A DNA stretch of 16,019 bases, taken from assembly GCA_947454695.1 (NCBI GenBank), contig CANGMW010000019.1:1-16019 (forward strand), read 5' to 3'. Below are positions 6,545-13,449 of this stretch, in pieces. Below the pieces are notes generated by a model, which was given only the letters and a program-made list of their open reading frames with translations, did not search any database and had not been told where the DNA came from. Every line of letters begins with the position of its first letter. Position 1 is the stretch's first letter. The DNA comes from Comamonadaceae bacterium. Its GTDB lineage: Bacteria > Pseudomonadota > Gammaproteobacteria > Burkholderiales > Burkholderiaceae_C. A program made the translations under genes and the position numbers.

Positions 6545-9500
6545 ATGAATGCCCCCTTGCCCGAACACATCCGCTTGGCGCTGGAAACCGTCACCTTGGA
6601 CGACAAATACGCCCTGGACCACGGGCGCGCCTTCATGAGTGGTGTGCAAGCGCTGGTGCGACTGCCCATGCTGCAGCGACAGCGCGATCAGCTGGCCGGA
6701 AAAAACACCGCGGGCTTCATCAGCGGCTACCGCGGCTCCCCGCTGGGCGGCTACGACCAGGCTTTGTGGAAAGCAAGCCAATACCTGAAAGCGCAGAACA
6801 TCGTCTTTCAGCCCGGCGTGAACGAAGAACTGGCTGCGACCGCCTTGTGGGGCACGCAGCAGCTGGGTTTTGCGCCGCCAGGCTCCAACAAATTTGATGG
6901 CGTGTTTGGCATCTGGTACGGCAAAGGCCCCGGGGTGGACCGCTGCTCGGACGTGTTCAAGCACGCCAATATGGCCGGCACCACGCCTTGGGGCGGTGTG
7001 ATCGCCGTGGCCGGTGACGACCATCTGGCCAAGAGCAGTACCGCGGTGCACCAGAGCGACCATATTTTCAAGGCCTGCGGCACGCCCGTGTTTTTTCCGG
7101 CCTCAGCTCAAGAGATTTTGGACCTGGGTATTCACGCGTTTGCGATGAGCCGCTTCAGCGGCGTGTGGGCCGGCATGAAAACGATTCAAGAAATCGTGGA
7201 GTCCAGCGCCACGGTCGTGGTCGACCCGCATCGCGTGCAGGTGAACATCCCCACCGAATTTGTCATGCCCCCGGGCGGCGTGCACATCCGCTGGCCCGAT
7301 GCCGCGCTGGACCAGGAAGCGCGCCTGTTCGATTACAAGTGGTATGCGGCGCTGGCCTATATCCGCGCGAACCGCTTGAACTACAACGCCATCGAAGGCC
7401 CGAACGACCGCTTTGGCATCATCGCCAGCGGCAAGGCCTACAACGACACGCGCCAAGCCCTGATCGATCTGGGGCTGGACGATGCCGCTTGCCGCCAGCT
7501 CGGCATTCGTCTGCACAAAGTGGGCGTGGTGTGGCCGCTGGAGGCGCAGCTCACCCGCGAGTTCGCCACCGGCCTGCAAGAAATTCTGGTGGTGGAAGAA
7601 AAGCGCCAGATCATTGAATACCAGTTGAAGGAAGAGCTGTACAACTGGCGCGCCGATGTGCGCCCGCACGTGCTGGGCAAGTTCAACGAAGTCGAAGGCG
7701 ACTTCTCCGGCGGCGAATGGTCGCAAGCCAACCCCAGTGGGCACACGCTGTTGCGGGCTAACGCCGATTTATCGCCCGCCATCATCGCGCGCGCTTTGGC
7801 GCAGCGTTTGACCAAGCTGGGCCTGAGCGCCGACATGCAAGCGCGTGTCGATTCTCAGTTGGCCATTCTGGAGGCCAAAGAAAAATCCATGCAGGTCTTG
7901 CAGGTGCCGGCAGACCGCCAGCCCTGGTTCTGCTCGGGCTGCCCGCACAACACCTCCACCAAAGTACCCGAAGGCTCACGTGCCATGGCGGGCATCGGCT
8001 GCCATTTCATGTCCATCTGGATGGACCGCAGCACGGTGGGCTTCACGCAAATGGGTGGCGAAGGCGTGCCTTGGGTCGGCCAGCAACCCTTTAGCCACGA
8101 CACGCACATGTTCGCCAATTTGGGCGACGGCACCTACTTTCACAGCGGCATGTTGGCGGTGCGGCAAAGCATTGCAGCCGGTGTGAACATCACCTACAAA
8201 ATTTTGTACAACGACGCGGTGGCCATGACCGGCGGCCAGCAAATCGGTGAGCGCCCCGAAGGGCACTCGGTGGTGCAGATCGCGCAGTCCATGCGCGCTG
8301 AGGGCGCGGTGCGCATCGTCATCGTGACCGACGAGCCGGACAAATACGAAGGCGTGCAAGACATCCCCAAAGGCATTGCCATTGAGCACCGTGACCGCTT
8401 GGACGCAATTCAGAGGGAATTTCGCGAGATCAAAGGCTGCACCGTCATCATTTACGACCAGACTTGCGCGACCGAAAAACGCCGGCGCCGCAAGCGCGGC
8501 ACGATGGTGGACCCGGCTGTGCGCGTGGTCATCAATGAACTGGTCTGCGAAGGCTGTGGCGACTGCGGCGTGCAAAGCAACTGCCTGTCGGTGGAGCCGC
8601 TGGAGACCGAGTTCGGCCGCAAGCGCACCATCAACCAGTCCACCTGCAACAAAGACACCAGCTGCCTCAAAGGCTTTTGCCCCAGCTTTGTCACGGTCGA
8701 AGGTGGCCAGCTGCGCAAGAAAAACAAAGCCCAGGCGCCCTCGCCTGATCAACTCGGGGACTTGCCTGAACCTGTGCGCCCTGCGCTGGGCGATGCCGGC
8801 GTGTGGGGTGTGGTGGTGGCCGGCGTCGGTGGCACCGGCGTCATCACCATCGGCCAGCTGCTGGGCATGGCCGGTCATCTGGACGGGCGCGGCATCGTCA
8901 CGCAAGACGCGGGTGGTCTGGCGCAAAAAGGTGGCGCCACTTGGAGCCACGTGCTGATTGGTGCGAACCAGGACGTGATTCACACCTCGCGTGTGGGCAT
9001 GGCTTCGGCCGACCTGGTGATCGGTTGTGATCCGATCGTCACCGCCAGCAAAGAAACCGTGCTGCGCATGCGCGCCGGGCGCACCCATGTGGCGCTCAAC
9101 GGGCACAGCACGCCCACAGCTGCATTTGTGAAAAATGCCAACTGGCAAAACCCGGCGCAGGCTTGCGCCGCCGAGTTGCAGGCGGTGGTCGGTGATGCGG
9201 GCCTGGGGGTGATCGACGCCGATGCGGTGGCCACGGCCCTGATGGGTGACAGCATTTACACCAACCCCTTGATGCTGGGCTTTGCCTGGCAAAAAGGCTG
9301 GGTACCGCTCTCGCGTGAGTCGATCTTGCGGGCCATGGAACTCAATGAGGTGGCGGTGGCTCAAAACAAAGCCGCTTTTGAATGGGGGCGCCATGCCGCC
9401 CACCATTGGGATGCGGTGGCCAAATTACTGGGTACAGCCGACACGCAAGTGATTGAATTCAAAAAGCGCGACACCCTGGCCGACCTGGTGGCGCGTAGGG

Positions 9501-10114
9501 TCGATTTTTTGACCGGCTACCAAAACGCGGCCTACGCCAAGCGTTACCAGTTGTTTGTAGACCGGGTGGCCAAAGCCGAAGCGGCCTGCGGGGTGGGCAA
9601 GCAAACCCTGAGCGAAGCGGTGGCCCGCTACCTGTTCAAACTCATGGCCTACAAGGACGAGTACGAAGTTGCGCGCCTGCACACCGATCCGGCATTTTTA
9701 AGCCGCATTGCCAGCCAGTTTGAGGGCGATTTCACCCTCAATTACCACCTTGCCCCGCCCCTGCTCGAGCGGCGCAATGACCAAGGCGAGCTGCAAAAAC
9801 GCAAATTCGGACCCGCCATGCTCACCGGCTTTCGCGTCCTGGCGCGGCTCAAAGGGCTGCGCGGCACGGGGCTGGATGTGTTCGGGCGCACCAAAGAGCG
9901 TCGCATGGAGCGCGCCTTGATCGACCAATACCAGGCCAGTCTGGACGAGGTGCTGCAAGGTCTGAACGCGGATAACCATGCTTTGGCCGTGGAGATCGCG
10001 CGCATCCCGGAGCAAATCCGGGGCTTTGGCCATGTCAAAGCGCGCCACCTCGGGGTGGCGCAGAGGGCCTGGGAAGATTTGACGACCCGGTTCCGGGCCA
10101 CGCTGTCACACTGA
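6545..10114 (+). CDS. indolepyruvate ferredoxin oxidoreductase family protein (single-chain IorA-IorB type)
   Basis: A 1189-residue fused 2-oxoacid oxidoreductase. Family reaction: thiamine-diphosphate-dependent oxidative decarboxylation of an arylpyruvate (indole-, phenyl- or hydroxyphenylpyruvate) to the aryl-acyl-CoA, with electrons passed to ferredoxin; this would serve aromatic amino acid breakdown in the cytoplasm. Parts: TPP pyrimidine domain near the N-terminus ('GYRGSPLGGYDQALW'); TPP-binding half with 'CSGCPHN' (C463, C466), C486, 'GDGTYFHSG' from G527 and 'YNDAVAMTGGQ'; an iron-sulfur insert with C668, C671, C674, C680, C701, C707 and C712; the IorB/gamma domain starting 'GVGGTGVITIGQLLGMAGHL' (from G760) with 'TQDAGGLAQKGGATWSHV'; then a C-terminal region of the DUF6537 type. 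Start: the frame is open to 6395, but ATG 6545 follows AGGAG (6531-6535) by 9 bases and matches the usual family start MNAPLP... The exact arylpyruvate preference cannot be read from sequence. Confidence 0.88.
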   Translation: MNAPLPEHIRLALETVTLDDKYALDHGRAFMSGVQALVRLPMLQRQRDQLAGKNTAGFISGYRGSPLGGYDQALWKASQYLKAQNIVFQPGVNEELAATALWGTQQLGFAPPGSNKFDGVFGIWYGKGPGVDRCSDVFKHANMAGTTPWGGVIAVAGDDHLAKSSTAVHQSDHIFKACGTPVFFPASAQEILDLGIHAFAMSRFSGVWAGMKTIQEIVESSATVVVDPHRVQVNIPTEFVMPPGGVHIRWPDAALDQEARLFDYKWYAALAYIRANRLNYNAIEGPNDRFGIIASGKAYNDTRQALIDLGLDDAACRQLGIRLHKVGVVWPLEAQLTREFATGLQEILVVEEKRQIIEYQLKEELYNWRADVRPHVLGKFNEVEGDFSGGEWSQANPSGHTLLRANADLSPAIIARALAQRLTKLGLSADMQARVDSQLAILEAKEKSMQVLQVPADRQPWFCSGCPHNTSTKVPEGSRAMAGIGCHFMSIWMDRSTVGFTQMGGEGVPWVGQQPFSHDTHMFANLGDGTYFHSGMLAVRQSIAAGVNITYKILYNDAVAMTGGQQIGERPEGHSVVQIAQSMRAEGAVRIVIVTDEPDKYEGVQDIPKGIAIEHRDRLDAIQREFREIKGCTVIIYDQTCATEKRRRRKRGTMVDPAVRVVINELVCEGCGDCGVQSNCLSVEPLETEFGRKRTINQSTCNKDTSCLKGFCPSFVTVEGGQLRKKNKAQAPSPDQLGDLPEPVRPALGDAGVWGVVVAGVGGTGVITIGQLLGMAGHLDGRGIVTQDAGGLAQKGGATWSHVLIGANQDVIHTSRVGMASADLVIGCDPIVTASKETVLRMRAGRTHVALNGHSTPTAAFVKNANWQNPAQACAAELQAVVGDAGLGVIDADAVATALMGDSIYTNPLMLGFAWQKGWVPLSRESILRAMELNEVAVAQNKAAFEWGRHAAHHWDAVAKLLGTADTQVIEFKKRDTLADLVARRVDFLTGYQNAAYAKRYQLFVDRVAKAEAACGVGKQTLSEAVARYLFKLMAYKDEYEVARLHTDPAFLSRIASQFEGDFTLNYHLAPPLLERRNDQGELQKRKFGPAMLTGFRVLARLKGLRGTGLDVFGRTKERRMERALIDQYQASLDEVLQGLNADNHALAVEIARIPEQIRGFGHVKARHLGVAQRAWEDLTTRFRATLSH

Positions 10115-10131
10115 TTCGCTGACGCCCCGCA

Positions 10132-10137
10132 TACAAT
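10132..10137 (+). promoter_or_regulatory. probable -10 box of the yajC-secD-secF operon
   Basis: TACAAT (5/6 to TATAAT) lies in the 100-base gap between the oxidoreductase stop (10114) and yajC. A start point near 10144 would place the GC-rich hairpin at 10149-10176 at the very 5' end of the message, leaving a leader of about 70 bases. No good -35 lies 16-18 bases upstream. Confidence 0.4.
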
Positions 10138-10148
10138 GCAGAACCGCC

Positions 10149-10176
10149 GGCGCGCGACCACGTCAGGGTGCGCGCC
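10149..10176 (+). promoter_or_regulatory. GC-rich hairpin in the yajC leader (leader structure or terminator of the preceding gene)
   Basis: GGCGCGC (10149-10155), a bulged G, then ACC pairs with GGT followed by GCGCGCC (10167-10176): a 10-base-pair stem with one bulge and a 7-base loop ACGTCAG. It is not followed by a T-run (CGTCCTTTGAATTT), so an intrinsic terminator is possible but weak. Its place between the -10 box and the yajC ribosome site also fits a 5' leader structure. Confidence 0.4.
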
Positions 10177-10204
10177 CGTCCTTTGAATTTCATTCCTAAT
10201 TTGT

Positions 10205-10208
10205 GGAG
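10205..10208 (+). promoter_or_regulatory. ribosome binding site that fixes the yajC start
   Basis: GGAG at 10205-10208 lies 6 bases before GTG 10215. The in-frame GTG at 10203 overlaps this element and so cannot be the start. The choice gives MFISSAFAQ..., the normal beginning of YajC in this group. Confidence 0.65.
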
Positions 10209-10214
10209 TTGCCT

Positions 10215-10538
10215 GTGTTTATTTCTTCCGCTTTCGCTCAAACCGCTGCCGCTGGCGGCGACATGCAGTCCTCGCTCATGAGCATGCTGCCCCTGGTGCT
10301 GATGTTCGTCGTGCTTTATTTCGTGATGATCCGCCCCCAAATGAAAAAGCAAAAAGAGCACCGCACGATGATTGATGCCCTGGCCAAGGGTGACGAAATC
10401 ATCACCGCCGGTGGCTTGCTGGGCAAAGTGACCAAGCTCGGTGACGGCTACCTGACGGTGGAAGTGTCTGCTGGCGTGGAAGTCCAGATGCAGCGCAGTG
10501 CCGTGGTGCAAGTGTTGCCCAAAGGCACCGTGAAGTAA
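10215..10538 (+). CDS. yajC: Sec translocon accessory subunit YajC
   Basis: A 107-residue inner-membrane protein, close to the 110 residues of E. coli YajC. A short N-terminus (MFISSAFAQTAAAGGD) leads into one membrane helix (about 21-39, 'LMSMLPLVLMFVVLYFVMI'), then the family signature 'RPQMKKQKEH' and a small soluble domain with 'LAKGDEIITAGGLLGKV' and 'VQMQRSAVVQVLP'. YajC associates with SecDF and YidC at the SecYEG channel; its exact job is unsettled and it is dispensable in E. coli. The start is a GTG chosen by the GGAG site upstream. It is the first gene of yajC-secD-secF, with 46 bases to secD, the standard order in proteobacteria. That 46-base gap contains an AT-rich stretch (TTATTTAATTTCTT) but no clear promoter. 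Confidence 0.95.
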   Translation: MFISSAFAQTAAAGGDMQSSLMSMLPLVLMFVVLYFVMIRPQMKKQKEHRTMIDALAKGDEIITAGGLLGKVTKLGDGYLTVEVSAGVEVQMQRSAVVQVLPKGTVK

Positions 10539-10584
10539 TCAGCACGCTTATTTAATTTCTTCAGCAACGACAGGCCTTGCGAAC

Positions 10585-12462
10585 ATGAACCGTTACCCGG
10601 TATGGAAGTACGCGATCATTGTGGTCGCCTTGTTGGTAGGTGCCTTGTACACGCTGCCGAATTTTTTCGGCGAAGCCCCGGCCGTTCAAGTCTCAGCCGC
10701 CAAGCCCAGCCAGAAAGTGGACAGCGCCACGCTGGCCCGGGTGGAAGACGCGCTCAAGGCCGCGGGCATCGCGCCCCAGTCTTTAAGCCAGGAAGGCACC
10801 TCGATCCGCGCCCGTTTTGACAGTACCGACACTCAGCTGCGCGCTAAAGACGCCATCCAAAAAGCGCTGGTGCCTGACGCGGCCGATGTGCCTTATGTGG
10901 TGGCGCTTAACCTGGTGTCGCGTTCGCCCGAGTGGTTGAGCAGCTTGCATGCGGTGCCCATGTACCTGGGCCTGGATTTGCGCGGTGGCGTGCACTTCAT
11001 GTTGCAGGTGGACATGCCTGCGGCACTGACCAAAAAAGCAGAGTCTTTGGCGGGTGATATCCGAACCGTGTTGCGCGAAAAAAATGTGCGCCACGGTGGC
11101 ATCAGCCGCAATGGCCAGACCATTGAAATCCGTTTGCGCGACACCGCTACGTTGGACGCGGCCAAGCGCGTGATTGCGGAACAGTTCACCGAATTGCAAA
11201 CCACCGACGCGGCAGAGGGCAGCGACTACAAACTGGTGGCCAGCATCAAGCCGCAAGCCCAGCGCACTGTGCAAGACCAGGCGCTCAAGCAGAACATCAC
11301 CACCTTGCACAACCGGATCAACGAGCTCGGTGTGGCCGAGCCGGTGATCCAGCAGCAGGGGCTGGACCGCATCGTCGTGCAGTTGCCTGGCGTGCAAGAC
11401 ACGGCCAAAGCCAAAGACATTCTGGGCCGCACCGCCACACTCGAAGTGCGCATGGTGGATGAAAGCGCTGAGGCACGAGGCGCTGAAATCGGCAATGGCA
11501 TGGTGCCGTTTGGCTCCGAGCGTTTTCTGGAGCGCAGCGGCCAGCCGGTGGTGGTGAAAAAGCAGGTGATCCTCACCGGCGACAACCTCACCGATGCGCA
11601 GCCCGGCTTTGACAACCAGACCCAGGAAGCTGCTGTGCACCTGACGCTGGACGCCAAGGGCGCGCGCATTTTCAAAGACGTGACCCGCGAGAGCGTGGGC
11701 AAGCGCATGGCCATTTTGCTGTTTGAAAAAGGCAAGGGCGAGGTGGTAACCGCGCCGGTGATCCGTTCTGAAATCGGCGGCGGCCGCGTCCAGATTTCCG
11801 GGCGCATGACCACCATGGAAGCCAACGACACCGCACTTTTACTGCGGGCCGGCTCCTTGGCGGCTCCGATGGAAATCATCGAAGAACGCACTATCGGCCC
11901 GAGCCTGGGTGCCGAGAACATTGCCAAAGGCTTTGCCAGCGTGACCTGGGGCTTTGTCGCGGTGGCCGTATTCATGTGCATTTACTACATGCTGTTTGGC
12001 ATCTTCTCCAGCGTGGCGCTGGCGGTCAACCTGTTGCTGCTGGTGGCGGTGCTGTCCATGCTGCAAGCCACGCTCACATTGCCGGGCATGGCCGCCATGG
12101 CGCTGGTGCTCGGTATGGCCATTGACGCCAACGTGCTGATCAATGAGCGCGTTCGCGAAGAATTGCGCAACGGCGCCTCGCCGCAAGCGGCCATCCATGC
12201 CGGCTACGACCGCGCCTGGGCCACGATTTTGGACTCCAACGTGACCACGCTGATCGCCGGTCTGGCCTTGCTGGCCTTCGGTTCCGGCCCGGTGCGCGGT
12301 TTCGCTGTGGTGCACTGCCTGGGGATTCTGACCAGCATGTTCTCCGGCGTGTTCTTCTCGCGCGGCCTGGTCAATTTTTGGTATGGCCGACAAAAGAAAC
12401 TCAAGAGCGTGTCGATTGGCACGGTCTGGCGTGCAGAGTCGGATACATCGGCCAAGCGATAA
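10585..12462 (+). CDS. secD: protein translocase subunit SecD
   Basis: A 625-residue SecD, near the 615 of E. coli. Together with SecF it uses the proton motive force to pull preproteins out of SecYEG on the periplasmic side. Visible parts: membrane helix 1 (about 7-25, 'YAIIVVALLVGALYTLPNFF'); periplasmic P1 region with 'YLGLDLRGGVHFMLQVD' (from Y127) and 'HNRINELGVAEPVIQQQG'; head region; then 'ERTIGPSLGAENIAKGF' before a five-helix membrane part. The conserved 'GMAIDANVLINERVREELRN' includes D514, corresponding to the membrane Asp needed for proton coupling (D519 in E. coli). 'SNVTTLIAGLALLAFGSGPV' and 'RGFAVVHCLGI' follow in the expected order. The Shine-Dalgarno (CAGG about 11 bases before ATG) is weak, suggesting translation partly depends on yajC. 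Twelve bases separate it from secF. Confidence 0.97.
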   Translation: MNRYPVWKYAIIVVALLVGALYTLPNFFGEAPAVQVSAAKPSQKVDSATLARVEDALKAAGIAPQSLSQEGTSIRARFDSTDTQLRAKDAIQKALVPDAADVPYVVALNLVSRSPEWLSSLHAVPMYLGLDLRGGVHFMLQVDMPAALTKKAESLAGDIRTVLREKNVRHGGISRNGQTIEIRLRDTATLDAAKRVIAEQFTELQTTDAAEGSDYKLVASIKPQAQRTVQDQALKQNITTLHNRINELGVAEPVIQQQGLDRIVVQLPGVQDTAKAKDILGRTATLEVRMVDESAEARGAEIGNGMVPFGSERFLERSGQPVVVKKQVILTGDNLTDAQPGFDNQTQEAAVHLTLDAKGARIFKDVTRESVGKRMAILLFEKGKGEVVTAPVIRSEIGGGRVQISGRMTTMEANDTALLLRAGSLAAPMEIIEERTIGPSLGAENIAKGFASVTWGFVAVAVFMCIYYMLFGIFSSVALAVNLLLLVAVLSMLQATLTLPGMAAMALVLGMAIDANVLINERVREELRNGASPQAAIHAGYDRAWATILDSNVTTLIAGLALLAFGSGPVRGFAVVHCLGILTSMFSGVFFSRGLVNFWYGRQKKLKSVSIGTVWRAESDTSAKR

Positions 12463-12474
12463 GGGGAGACACAC

Positions 12475-13431
12475 ATGGAATTCTTCAAGATTAAGCGCGA
12501 CATTCCGTTCATGCGGCATGCGCTGGTGTTCAACCTGATTTCATTGGCGACCTTCCTGGCGGCTGTTTTCTTTTTGTTCTCCCGCGGACTGCATTTGTCG
12601 GTCGAGTTCACCGGCGGCACCTTGATGGAGGTCGGCTACACCCAATCGGCTGACTTGCCGGCCGTGCGCAACACGGTGGCGGGCTTGGGCTACACCGATG
12701 TGCAGGTGCAAAACTTTGGCACGGCACGCGATGTGCTGATTCGCTTGCCGGCTACCAAGGGCGTGAGTTCTGCCCAGCAAAGCGACAAGGTGATGCTGGC
12801 ACTCAAAGCGACTGATGCGACTGCCACTTTGCGCCGCACCGAATTTGTCGGCCCGCAAGTGGGCGACGAACTCGCGGCAGATGGCCTTAAGGCGCTGGCC
12901 TGTGTGATCGTAGGCATCATGGTGTATCTGGCCATCCGTTTCGAGTGGAAATTTGCGGTGGCCGCCATCATCGCCAACTTGCACGACGTGATCATCATCC
13001 TGGGGTTCTTTGCCTTCTTCCAGTGGGAATTTTCACTGCCGGTGTTGGCTGCCGTGCTGGCGGTGCTGGGTTATTCGGTGAACGAGTCGGTGGTGATCTT
13101 TGACCGGATCCGCGAAAACTTCCGGCGTTTTCGCAAGATGAACACCGTGCAGATCATCGACAACGCCATCACCTCCACCATCAGCCGCACCATCATTACC
13201 CACGGCTGCACGCAGCTGATGGTCTTGTCCATGTTGCTCTTTGGCGGCCCCACCTTGCATTACTTTGCGCTGGCGCTGACCATTGGTATTTTGTTCGGCA
13301 TTTACTCGTCGGTGTTTGTGGCCGCTGCCATTGCCATGTGGTTGGGCATCCAACGCGAAGACCTGATCAAAGCCAGCGTCAATCGCAAAGACGAAGACCC
13401 CAATGATCCCAACGCAGGGGCGGTTGCCTAA
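12475..13431 (+). CDS. secF: protein translocase subunit SecF
   Basis: A 318-residue SecF, partner of SecD, with six membrane helices. Helix 1 is at about 18-38; the P1 region holds 'LSVEFTGGTLMEVGY' and 'RRTEFVGPQVGDELAADGLK'; the membrane part follows with 'IVGIMVYLAIRFEWKFAVAA', 'ANLHDVIIILGFFAFFQWEF' and the signature 'VLGYSVNESVVIFDRIREN' that includes N203, E204 and D210; then 'TSTISRTIITHGCTQLMVL' and the last helices. All RND-type transport residues expected for SecF are present. The ATG has a strong ribosome site, GGGGAG (12463-12468), 6 bases upstream. It lies 12 bases after secD and 18 bases before the DUF1631 gene, so all four genes from yajC may share a message. Confidence 0.97.
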   Translation: MEFFKIKRDIPFMRHALVFNLISLATFLAAVFFLFSRGLHLSVEFTGGTLMEVGYTQSADLPAVRNTVAGLGYTDVQVQNFGTARDVLIRLPATKGVSSAQQSDKVMLALKATDATATLRRTEFVGPQVGDELAADGLKALACVIVGIMVYLAIRFEWKFAVAAIIANLHDVIIILGFFAFFQWEFSLPVLAAVLAVLGYSVNESVVIFDRIRENFRRFRKMNTVQIIDNAITSTISRTIITHGCTQLMVLSMLLFGGPTLHYFALALTIGILFGIYSSVFVAAAIAMWLGIQREDLIKASVNRKDEDPNDPNAGAVA

Positions 13432-13449
13432 ACGCACTTCCCTCACACC

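Noticed and set aside
7976..9406. 476-codon open frame on the minus strand inside the oxidoreductase gene
   Set aside because: Antisense shadow of a high-GC coding region: His/Ala/Arg-rich text without recognisable domains, while the + strand frame has full family motifs over the same bases.
10783..12519. Minus-strand open frames of 226-285 codons across secD
   Set aside because: Same shadow effect; the + strand encodes an unambiguous SecD, and the antisense proteins show no domain or start signal.
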